A stretch of DNA of 64,000 nucleotides from Legionellaceae bacterium UBA6148. Its GTDB lineage: Bacteria; Pseudomonadota; Gammaproteobacteria; Legionellales; Legionellaceae. This document shows, piece after piece, positions 16,388-23,681 of the stretch (within the stretch, counting starts at the first letter, position 1; every line of letters starts with the position of its first letter). The stretch is taken from contig DIUW01000045.1 in the NCBI GenBank assembly GCA_002423125.1, forward strand, positions 123,147-187,146, in the 5' to 3' direction. The position numbers were made by a program, and so were the translations under genes. Under the pieces are notes generated by a model. It was not told the origin of the DNA. It made no database searches and saw only the letters and a program-made list of their open reading frames with translations.

Positions 16388-16416
16388 GCCCGGGTCTAAC
16401 GAAGTGAAGCCCGGGA
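16388..16416. terminator. Short GC-rich hairpin after the E2 palindrome
   Basis: GCCCGGGTCTAACGAAGT followed by GAAGCCCGGG forms a compact hairpin, followed 6 bp later by a run of eight A. It is related to the CCCGGGC hairpin after hpf at 16971. The rest of the gap up to hpf (16420-16650) shows only AT-rich promoter-like sequence with no gene. Confidence 0.5.
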
Positions 16417-16658
16417 ACTCAAAAAAAAGCCTCCCTTTAGTTTAAAACGGCGGTTGGAAAACTTATATTAAAATACCGAATGTGCTGATCAGCGCTCGGC
16501 TCTCAACATACCGACCCACCTCTTGTGAATAATTGTTTATTCAAACAAACTGGATAACACTCAAATATCAGTTAAACTTACTAATACGGGACTAATGGAC
16601 ATCAACCCATAAAACAAACATTATTTTAATATTAACAACACTATCAAGGAGATTGATC

Positions 16659-16955
16659 ATGCACATAGACTTCACAGGACATCATTTAGAGGTCACCCCC
16701 GCACTAAAAAACCACACAAAAGAAAAATTTATCAAACTTGGAAAACATTTCGACAATATTACATCGATTCACGTGGTTCTTAATGTCGAAAAATTACGCC
16801 AGATAGCAGAAGGAACTATATTAATCGCAAAAGATAAATTCCACGCCAGCTCTGAGGATGAAAACATGTATAGCGCCATTGATTCTCTGGCAGACAAACT
16901 CAACAAACAACTCCTGAAGCATAAGGAAAAAAGCAACGGAAACCACCGCGGTTAA
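16659..16955 (+). CDS. hpf: Ribosome hibernation-promoting factor (short HPF/YfiA family)
   Basis: The 98-residue protein starts at ATG 16659 with AAGGAG at seven bases; a TTG two codons upstream is less likely. It shows the S30AE fold: FTGHHLEVTPALKNHTKEK, the NVEK strand, and FHASSEDENMYSAIDSLAD. Short HPF binds the decoding centre of the 30S subunit and promotes 100S dimers in stationary phase. The gene stands alone here rather than after rpoN. Confidence 0.95.
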   Translation: MHIDFTGHHLEVTPALKNHTKEKFIKLGKHFDNITSIHVVLNVEKLRQIAEGTILIAKDKFHASSEDENMYSAIDSLADKLNKQLLKHKEKSNGNHRG

Positions 16956-16970
16956 ACCTAAAAAACAAAT

Positions 16971-17008
16971 GGTAGCTCGGCTGCCGCGGCGAAGCAGCCC
17001 GGGCCTAC
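16971..17008. terminator. GC-rich hairpin between hpf and the convergent 395-aa gene
   Basis: GGTAGCTCGGCTGC (16971-16984) pairs, with small bulges, with GCAGCCCGGGCCTACC (16994-17009), loop CGCGGCGAA. It lies between convergent stops and even touches the stop region of the minus-strand gene. A bidirectional terminator is likely, although T tracts are poor. Confidence 0.55.
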
Positions 17009-18192
17009 CTCGCCTTCCAAATAAGTATTTTCAATAGTGCAATGTAGAACAAGTCACTGTATTTTTTGAACAATATTCCCGTCATCGATTCCGGCAATTG
17101 ATCTGATTTTTTATTAATGAGCTGCTTAAAGGTACTTTCGCATACAGGAAGCTGATCTCGAGTTGCAAAATAACTCAGCGGTGTAAGCGTCGCTATATCT
17201 ATATTTAATGCTGGGCACAAAGTAACCCATTCTGCAAAACATGTTTCGTCAACTTCATTCACACCATACCCAGCTTGTTGATTTCCCAGTTTACAATAGG
17301 CAATAGAAGCCATCGCCTTTAAAAGTTTCGACATTTTACAACCATCCCCCTTACAACGAAACATAAAACCAGTACCACAATACAAGAGAGCCATCTTTAA
17401 ACCAGTCTTATATTTTTCATGAAACGGTGGTTTATTAATATATTGAAAAGGAATACGTCCTTCCGACTCCATTACACGACCTTGAGAAAAATCTTGGTAA
17501 ACCCAAATTAATCGTCGAATAGCAATGGCTGTGTTTAATCGTGCTTTTCCTGGTGTCGCAGCACCGTCTTTCCCTTCTAAAAAGACCGTATCATAACGTT
17601 GATCTTTCGCTAAATGAAACGCATCAATGAGTCGATCGGCGGAAGTTTGAGTAAGGCCAAAGTTTGTTTGATAATTCAGTTGAATTCGGCTTTGATTCGA
17701 GAGATTTAATATCTGCTTCCATTGCTCTAAATTTGTTTTGGACCGATTGGTTGCTAATGTATCCCCACTCATATCAGTCACATTGGTTGAGTCACCACTA
17801 CTTTCTTTAAGGATCATGGCAAGCACATGTGCCCATTGATGGGCGGTGCGATCATCAAAATAAACATCTTGGGCATTCACCATGTGTTGATAAATAAGAA
17901 AATGTTGAAAAATCATCTCTCTCAAGTGCACATTGATTGAGGTGCATCGGGGATCTTTGTCTTCCTTCATGATATTCATCATGTGCTGCGTGAGACGCGT
18001 CACTTGGTCTTTATCAGGTAGCCCAGTAAGCTCGGGAAGCCAACCGTGATCCACATGATCCATTGATGGTGACAAATGAAGATGATCCGCAAACGAAGGC
18101 GGAGCATTATCATCAAAGTATGGACTTGTTGCAAGTGCCACCAATGGCGTTAAAAAAACAAGCATTACCAATGTCATCGATTGTCTTATCAT
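17005..18192 (-). CDS. Secreted protein of unknown function with a transglycosylase-like segment, 395 aa
   Basis: Residues 1-22 form a Sec signal peptide (hydrophobic core, cut after VALA), so the product is exported. I do not recognise a family. In the middle, LAMILKESSGDSTNVTDMSG followed about 40 residues later by NFGLTQTSADRL resembles the 'ESS...GLMQ' layout of lytic transglycosylase-like lysozyme folds, with E in KESS as a possible catalytic acid. Eight Cys in the mature part (one near residue 80, the rest in the C-terminal third) suggest disulfides in the periplasm or outside. The gene is divergent from the ClC gene. The enzymatic reading is a suggestion only. Confidence 0.75.
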   Translation of the reverse strand: MIRQSMTLVMLVFLTPLVALATSPYFDDNAPPSFADHLHLSPSMDHVDHGWLPELTGLPDKDQVTRLTQHMMNIMKEDKDPRCTSINVHLREMIFQHFLIYQHMVNAQDVYFDDRTAHQWAHVLAMILKESSGDSTNVTDMSGDTLATNRSKTNLEQWKQILNLSNQSRIQLNYQTNFGLTQTSADRLIDAFHLAKDQRYDTVFLEGKDGAATPGKARLNTAIAIRRLIWVYQDFSQGRVMESEGRIPFQYINKPPFHEKYKTGLKMALLYCGTGFMFRCKGDGCKMSKLLKAMASIAYCKLGNQQAGYGVNEVDETCFAEWVTLCPALNIDIATLTPLSYFATRDQLPVCESTFKQLINKKSDQLPESMTGILFKKYSDLFYIALLKILIWKAR

Positions 18193-18323
18193 CTTGCCCT
18201 ATCCTAAGAAATGAGTATTCAGTTAAGATTGTTCTTGCTGAAAATTTATTTAAACCGACCGATTAAGCAGCAAAATTCCCGTTAGGGTTAATTTTAGTCT
18301 ATATTTCGTTATATGCTTATTTA

Positions 18324-18381
18324 TTGGAGTCTGGACAAGAATGCATGCGTCTTTTTGCATGTATTCTTGTCCAGAATCCAA
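18324..18381. repeat. 25-bp inverted repeat in the divergent region before the ClC gene
   Basis: The arm at 18324-18348, containing CTGGACAAGAATGCATGC, and the arm at 18357-18381, starting GCATGTATTCTTGTCCAG, are complementary at 23 of 25 positions around an 8-base loop. The element overlaps an upstream in-frame extension of the ClC reading frame, which argues for the later start. It could act on the promoter of either divergent gene. Confidence 0.8.
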
Positions 18382-18432
18382 TTTAAAAATAAACTGCATT
18401 CCTATTCCAAACAGACCAGGAGCATCACTAGA

Positions 18433-19710
18433 ATGAAACTGAATAAGCTAAAACAGACTGAATGCCCTATTACAATGCCTGTTTTTTTTGCGACATTGAT
18501 CATTGGCGTCGGGGCTGGGGTGATCGGGATATTACTTATTTATTTACTGCATTTTACTCAGCATATTGCCTATGGATATAGCCTTCATTCAATCATTAGT
18601 TCTGAGCGATTTTTAGCAGGTGTTACAGCGGCCTCCTCAGAACGACGAGTCATCATACTGACGTTGTGTGGTTTAATTGCAGGAGGAGGATGGTGGGCAA
18701 TTTATCGTTTTGGTTGCCCTCTCATCAGCATTCCCGAAGCAGTAAGAACAGATCCATCTCACATGCCTCGCTTCAAAACCATTCTACACGCGTTGTTACA
18801 AATGATTACCGTGGCAATGGGATCACCGCTAGGTCGAGAGGTTGCTCCCAGAGAAGTAGCGGCCGTGTTTGCCAGTTGGTTGTCTACTAAAATGGGACTC
18901 ACCCTGAGTGATGCCAAAGTGATGGTTGCTTGTAGTGCTGGGGCAGGATTAGCGGCGGTCTATAATGTCCCACTAGGAGGTACCTTGTTCACCTTAGAAG
19001 TACTATTACGAAAATTTAATGGTTCCCTCGTTTTACTCTCCATGATTTCATCAACGATTGCCGTTGCTGTTTCGCGTCTTGGGCTTGGGGATGTCAGTCA
19101 ATACCAGATTCCTTCTTTAACAATAAGCTCGTCATTAGTGCTATGGTCGGTTGTCACCGCACCTCTTTTTGGAGTCACCGCCTACTGGTTCAGTCGAGGA
19201 GCTTCTTACATGGGGCGATGCGTCCAGCACAATTGGCAAGTCCCCTTTTATTGTTTACTGAATTTTTTCATGATAGGACTATTCGCTATTTATTACCCTG
19301 CAATTTTAGGCAATGGCATCAGTGCGGCTCAAGTCGAATTTAGCAATGCAGTCGGTATTGGGTTAAGTGCTATCCTCTTAGGATTAAGAATCATCATCAC
19401 ATTAACCAGTATTCGGTCAGGGGCTCATGGCGGCCTTTTAACCCCCTGTGTTGCCAATGGCGCTTTACTTGCTGTGGTCTTAGGCGGCATCTGGCAACTG
19501 CTAGGATCAGACACTGATTTAAGTGCCTTTGCAATTGTAGGTGCCGCAGCATTTCTTGCTGTCGCTCAAAAAATGCCACTGACGGCGATTGTTCTTATTT
19601 TTGAATTCACCCGCGTTGATTTCAGTTTTATGTTACCTGTTTTATGTGCCGTAATCGGCGCAGTATCAACGTCGAATTTATGTATATACTACGCAAGACC
19701 ACATTCTTAA
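18433..19710 (+). CDS. ClC family chloride channel/transporter
   Basis: The start at 18433 (MKLNKLKQTECP) has AGGAG ten bases upstream; an in-frame start 40 codons earlier would have to read through the hairpin above. The protein has 425 aa and about ten to twelve membrane segments. ClC motifs are seen in variant form: SIPEAVR for the first chloride-binding loop, GSPLGREVAPREVAAVF for the GREGP loop with the gating Glu kept, and GGLLTPCVA for the GxFxP loop. No CBS domain follows. Whether it is a proton-coupled antiporter or a channel cannot be decided from these motifs. Confidence 0.88.
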   Translation: MKLNKLKQTECPITMPVFFATLIIGVGAGVIGILLIYLLHFTQHIAYGYSLHSIISSERFLAGVTAASSERRVIILTLCGLIAGGGWWAIYRFGCPLISIPEAVRTDPSHMPRFKTILHALLQMITVAMGSPLGREVAPREVAAVFASWLSTKMGLTLSDAKVMVACSAGAGLAAVYNVPLGGTLFTLEVLLRKFNGSLVLLSMISSTIAVAVSRLGLGDVSQYQIPSLTISSSLVLWSVVTAPLFGVTAYWFSRGASYMGRCVQHNWQVPFYCLLNFFMIGLFAIYYPAILGNGISAAQVEFSNAVGIGLSAILLGLRIIITLTSIRSGAHGGLLTPCVANGALLAVVLGGIWQLLGSDTDLSAFAIVGAAAFLAVAQKMPLTAIVLIFEFTRVDFSFMLPVLCAVIGAVSTSNLCIYYARPHS

Positions 19711-19736
19711 GTTGTTGGGCGGCGCTATTTTGGGAT

Positions 19737-20312
19737 CTATCGCAATAACACGGGAAAGAAACCAGAGGCAACGATTTCTATGGACTTCAACATTAGGATT
19801 GCCACAATAGGCGATAGATCAATCATGCCGACGTTTGGTAATACCTTTCGAATGGTTCGTAGTAAAGGTTCGGTCACAAGAAACAACAATCTCGCAAAAG
19901 GATGTTGCCAATAAGGATTAAACCAACTCATTAACGAACGAATGATAATGGCATAAAATAATATATTGCAAGGCTGTACGACCATATCAGCAATCGAATA
20001 CATCAACACATCATTAAACGAAAGTGCACTACTTAAAAACAATACATTCATGATCGTAAATTTAAATAATTCACAAAAGACAAGCAGAATCAGACATGCA
20101 AAATCATATCGACTTTGGGCGCCCCTGTTCCGAATAATGTTTTTCTGAATGGGCACAATAATTGGAGCCGTTAATGTATAAATGCTTTGACTGAACGGGT
20201 GAAACGTTCCAACCGAAAAATAACGAATAAAAAGTCTTGCCCATATAATAAAAAGTGCAAAGCTAAATAAATTAGCCATTAAAAAGTAACCAACCGATGA
20301 AATGCTGCTCAT
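19737..20312 (-). CDS. YggT family integral membrane protein
   Basis: The product has 191 aa and two similar halves, each with paired hydrophobic segments of the YGGT type (around residues 7-90 and 105-185), including the conserved PIQKNI and SWFNPYWQHPF / VTEPLLRTIRKVLP stretches. The function is not settled in the family; proteins of this kind have been linked to osmotic tolerance and cell envelope maintenance. GAGGAATAATT precedes the ATG. It is convergent with the ClC gene and follows serS on the same strand at 67 bp. Confidence 0.9.
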   Translation of the reverse strand: MSSISSVGYFLMANLFSFALFIIWARLFIRYFSVGTFHPFSQSIYTLTAPIIVPIQKNIIRNRGAQSRYDFACLILLVFCELFKFTIMNVLFLSSALSFNDVLMYSIADMVVQPCNILFYAIIIRSLMSWFNPYWQHPFARLLFLVTEPLLRTIRKVLPNVGMIDLSPIVAILMLKSIEIVASGFFPVLLR

Positions 20313-20379
20313 AATTATTCCTCTTAAATGAATATACCCTCAACGCTAAGCTGCGATATTTGCTAGTCCGTCTTCAGCA

Positions 20380-21666
20380 TTACTTCGGAGTGTTGTACGA
20401 GATTAAATCCAACCCGCCCATGTACGGCTTGAGAACTTCAGGAATATGGATATTTCCTTGCTTATCTTGATAATTTTCCATAATCGCCACCAGGGTTCGC
20501 CCCACCGCTAAACCAGAACCATTCAATGTATGAACAAGCTCAGTATCTCGCGCGTCAGTACGATACCGTGCTTTCATACGACGCGCTTGAAACGCCTCGG
20601 TGTTACTGCAAGACGAGATTTCACGATACGTATTCTGGCTAGGAAGCCAAACTTCAAGATCATAGGTTTTGGTCGCCGTCGCCCCCATATCACCCGTGCA
20701 AAGCGATAAAACACGATAAGGTAAGTTTAAGCGTTGTAGAATCGACTCTGCATGAGCGGTTAGTTGTTCTAATGCATCGTATGATAATTCTGGCGTTGTA
20801 ACCCAAACAAGCTCCACTTTCTCAAATTGATGCTGGCGAATCATCCCTTTAGTATCACGGCCATAGGATCCAGCTTCACTGCGAAAACAGGGGGAATGGC
20901 ACGCGTATCGAACGGGTAAAGCATCCTGTTCTAAAATGACATCACGAACCGTATTCGTGACAGGTATTTCTGCCGTAGACGTTAGATAATAATTAGACTC
21001 GCCATGTAATTTGAATAAATCAGCCTCAAATTTAGGCAGTTGCCCTGTTCCGATCAAACTGTCCGCATTCACAATATATGGAACATAAATTTCTTGATAA
21101 CCATGACATTGGGTGTGTACATCGAGCATAAATTGAATCAACGCACGGTGAAGTCTTGCCAATTGCGATTTCATCACAACAAATCGACTACCAGTAATTT
21201 TAGCACCCAGTGCAAAATCCATTTGACCCAACGCTTCACCAAGAAAATCATGTGATTTCACTGCAAAATCAAACGAGGGCACAACGCCCCAGCGACGAAT
21301 TTCGGTATTGGCCGTTTCATCAGAACCAATAGGCACCGACTCATGAGGTAAATTAGGGAGACCCAGACTAATCCGCTCAATCTGTTCAAGCACTGCTGAC
21401 AACTCCGCTTTTTTAGTATCCAGCTCAGCCCCGATACGATGTACGGCGTCTCGCAAAGGCGCGATATCTTCTCCGCGCGATTTCGCTTGACCAATTTCTG
21501 TTGAACGCTCGTTGCGTTCCTGCTGTAATTCTTGTGTCGCAATGTGTAATGCTTTTCGTTGCGCTTCTAATCCAACGAATAATTCCGCATCAAAATGAAA
21601 TCTTCGAGTCGCTAATCGATCAGCAACAAATTGGGGGTTTTCGCGAAGTAAATAGGGATCTAACAT
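20380..21666 (-). CDS. serS: Seryl-tRNA synthetase
   Basis: This class II synthetase charges tRNA(Ser). The 428-residue protein starts MLDPYLLRENPQFVADRLATR, continues into the long N-terminal coiled-coil arm (residues 30-100) that grips the tRNA, and carries the motif 2 (PCFRSEAGSYGRDTKGMIR) and motif 3 (NGSGLAVGRTLVAIMENYQ) residues for ATP. AGGTGA is found a few bases before the ATG. All expected parts are present. Confidence 0.98.
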   Translation of the reverse strand: MLDPYLLRENPQFVADRLATRRFHFDAELFVGLEAQRKALHIATQELQQERNERSTEIGQAKSRGEDIAPLRDAVHRIGAELDTKKAELSAVLEQIERISLGLPNLPHESVPIGSDETANTEIRRWGVVPSFDFAVKSHDFLGEALGQMDFALGAKITGSRFVVMKSQLARLHRALIQFMLDVHTQCHGYQEIYVPYIVNADSLIGTGQLPKFEADLFKLHGESNYYLTSTAEIPVTNTVRDVILEQDALPVRYACHSPCFRSEAGSYGRDTKGMIRQHQFEKVELVWVTTPELSYDALEQLTAHAESILQRLNLPYRVLSLCTGDMGATATKTYDLEVWLPSQNTYREISSCSNTEAFQARRMKARYRTDARDTELVHTLNGSGLAVGRTLVAIMENYQDKQGNIHIPEVLKPYMGGLDLISYNTPK

Positions 21667-21700
21667 GGTTCACCTGAATGTTTTATGGCTTTATCGGAAT

Positions 21701-21795
21701 TCCCGGGGTTGTTGTCATCCCCGCGAAGGCGTGGATCCATGCTTAAACCTGGCACCGATCCAGCATCAGTATATACCCATCGGAAATGGGTATAT
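21701..21795. repeat. REP-like element and CCCATCGGAAATGGG palindrome between serS and lpxA
   Basis: TCATCCCCGCGAAGGCGTGG (21715-21734) is the form of the widespread REP hairpin with CGCGAAGGCG at the turn. It is followed by TATACCCATCGGAAATGGGT (21772-21791), an exact short palindrome that shares CCATCGGAAATG with the D elements at 58285 and 63828. There is no reading frame. Confidence 0.65.
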
Positions 21796-22548
21796 TTACC
21801 GCGTAATCCCACGCGTTGATTGGTTAAGAGCCTCAATCAAAGGGATCACTTCAGCACAATCGACTTGTAATAATTCCAGCTCGGCCAAGGCTTGCTGTAC
21901 AGTCAATCCTTTTCGGTAAATAATTTTATAAGCACGACGCAGTGTATCAATAGCAGTAGAAGAGAAACCTCGTCGACGTAACCCAACCGTATTGATTCCG
22001 CAAGCGGCTGTTGTCTGCCCTGCAATCATGACATAAGGCAAAACATCTTTCGTGACATACGTTGCTCGAGCAATAAACGCATAATCGCCCACATGACAAA
22101 ATTGATGAATTGCAGCATAAGCACCAATATTCACATAATCACAAATAGTCACATGCCCAGACAGGGCAGAAAAGTTTACCATGATATTATGATTCCCCAC
22201 CATACAATCATGACCAACATGAACATGAGCCATAAGATAATTATGATCACCAATTCGTGTGATCCCGCCACCTTTCACGGTGCCGCGACTGATCATACTG
22301 TACTCACGAATTGTATTATTATCCCCAATTTCCAAACGAGTTGGCTCACATTGGTAAGTCACATCTTGAGGAGCATCGCCCACAGAGGAAAACTGAAAAA
22401 TTTTATTATTTTTACCTATTTTGGTGGGCCCTTCAATCACAGCATGAGGTCCAATCCATGTGTTTTCACCAATCTCGACGTCAGCCCCAATGACAGTACC
22501 GGGTCCGACAGACACCCCTTTAGCAAGCTTTGCTGAGGAGTCAATCAT
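21796..22548 (-). CDS. lpxA: UDP-N-acetylglucosamine acyltransferase
   Basis: LpxA transfers a 3-hydroxyacyl chain from ACP to UDP-GlcNAc, the first step of lipid A synthesis. The start at ATG 22548 (MIDSSAKLAKG) aligns with the family; a GTG six codons upstream (22566) with GGAAG before it is possible and would overlap fabZ by 11 bases. The protein is a left-handed beta helix of hexapeptide repeats. The catalytic His is in VGHDC near residue 116, and HQFCHVGDYAFIA follows. The C-terminal helical part ends STRGITR. Confidence 0.96.
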   Translation of the reverse strand: MIDSSAKLAKGVSVGPGTVIGADVEIGENTWIGPHAVIEGPTKIGKNNKIFQFSSVGDAPQDVTYQCEPTRLEIGDNNTIREYSMISRGTVKGGGITRIGDHNYLMAHVHVGHDCMVGNHNIMVNFSALSGHVTICDYVNIGAYAAIHQFCHVGDYAFIARATYVTKDVLPYVMIAGQTTAACGINTVGLRRRGFSSTAIDTLRRAYKIIYRKGLTVQQALAELELLQVDCAEVIPLIEALNQSTRGITR

Positions 22549-22555
22549 TGCATAC

Positions 22556-23011
22556 TCACTGATCACGTTTCACTTCCTTCGATGCGCTCATTAAAATGGC
22601 AGAACAAGCCAGTGTCTCTCCGACATACCCTTCGCCCCGAATACGCCAAAATTCGCGTTTTTGAGCAATTAACTCAACCCGTAGGTGTAGTTGATCCCCA
22701 GGGACAACAACTTGCTTAAATTTCGCATCATCTATGCCCGCAAAAAAATAGAAAAATTCATGCCCCTCTTTGGGGACTCGAGACAAACTTGATAAAAGGC
22801 CACCCGCTTGAGCCAACGCTTCCAGCATTAAAACACCTGGCATAATAGGATTTTCGGGGAAATGACCTGTGAAAAAAGGCTCATTCATAGTGACATTTTT
22901 AATAGCCGTCAAATATTCAAAAGGTTTATAGTCCAATACCCTATCAATCAGAAGAAAAGGATATCTGTGCGGTAACAAGGTCAGAATTTTATTTATATCC
23001 ACACTATTCAT
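22556..23011 (-). CDS. fabZ: 3-hydroxyacyl-[ACP] dehydratase FabZ
   Basis: FabZ dehydrates 3-hydroxyacyl-ACP in fatty acid elongation. The 151-residue product has the hot-dog fold signature: LLPHRYPFLLIDRVL at the start, the active-site His in FFTGHFPENPIMPGVL and the Glu in LMLEALAQAGG. It sits directly before lpxA, which competes for the same substrate. In most relatives lpxD stands between skp and fabZ; here only 54 bp with a palindrome do. Confidence 0.97.
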   Translation of the reverse strand: MNSVDINKILTLLPHRYPFLLIDRVLDYKPFEYLTAIKNVTMNEPFFTGHFPENPIMPGVLMLEALAQAGGLLSSLSRVPKEGHEFFYFFAGIDDAKFKQVVVPGDQLHLRVELIAQKREFWRIRGEGYVGETLACSAILMSASKEVKRDQ

Positions 23012-23026
23012 ATATTATCTCTTTAG

Positions 23027-23055
23027 CCCATATGGATACACCGTATCCATATGGG
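23027..23055. terminator. Perfect 13-bp hairpin between skp and fabZ
   Basis: CCCATATGGATAC (23027-23039) pairs exactly with GTATCCATATGGG (23043-23055) around a three-base loop. It takes the place where lpxD is found in the usual gene order. No T tract follows, so it may be a transcript-stabilising or processing structure rather than a terminator. Confidence 0.55.
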
Positions 23056-23065
23056 ATTAACGGTA

Positions 23066-23566
23066 TTACTGAATTTCCTTCATCACTTGTGGCGTTACAT
23101 CAAGCTTATCTGCGCTAAACGGAGCAGCATCTTTCTGCAACACAACATCGTATTTTTCTCGCTCCGCAATTTTGGCGATTGCCGTACGAATTTTGGCATA
23201 AAATTCTTCCATTGCCTCATTGTGAGCCGTACTCAATTCTTGCTGATATTGCTGACCATCACGCTCAAACTGTTGCTGTGTCGCCACGACTCTTTTTTCC
23301 ATATCTTTTTTCTTGGACGGACTCATCACAGCACTTTCACGCTTGAAGGTTTCCATATCTTTTTTTAAACCTTCTTCCATTGCAACTAACTTATCTCGAC
23401 GTGGTTTAAATTCTTTTTCTAGTCGATCTTGAATGGCTTTCATCTGTGGTGCTGTCTGCATAATTTTTTGCAAATCAACGACACCAATTTTCGCTCCATC
23501 AGCAAATACACCGGTGCAACTTAACGCCATTATTCCAGCCAATATTATGCCACTTAAACGCTTCAT
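23066..23566 (-). CDS. skp: Periplasmic chaperone Skp/OmpH
   Basis: Skp carries unfolded outer membrane proteins across the periplasm to the BAM complex. The 166-residue precursor has a signal peptide (MKRLSGIILAGIMALSCTGV, cleaved near FADG), then the conserved KIGVVDLQKIMQTAPQMK strand and long charged helices of the jellyfish-like arms (residues 45-120). It lies 115 bp downstream of bamA, its functional partner. Confidence 0.95.
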   Translation of the reverse strand: MKRLSGIILAGIMALSCTGVFADGAKIGVVDLQKIMQTAPQMKAIQDRLEKEFKPRRDKLVAMEEGLKKDMETFKRESAVMSPSKKKDMEKRVVATQQQFERDGQQYQQELSTAHNEAMEEFYAKIRTAIAKIAEREKYDVVLQKDAAPFSADKLDVTPQVMKEIQ

Positions 23567-23681
23567 TTATGTAACTCCCCAATAAAATAAACACTACCGT
23601 GCCCAGTAGCTCCACCAAAAAACACCAATGCTGATGCTACCATAAAAAAAACGTTGTGGCGACATACGCCAATCATCATTA

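Noticed and set aside
18313..18432. N-terminal extension of the ClC protein
   Set aside because: The 40 extra residues would be coded by a 25-bp inverted repeat and are not membrane-like; AGGAG stands before the later ATG at 18433.
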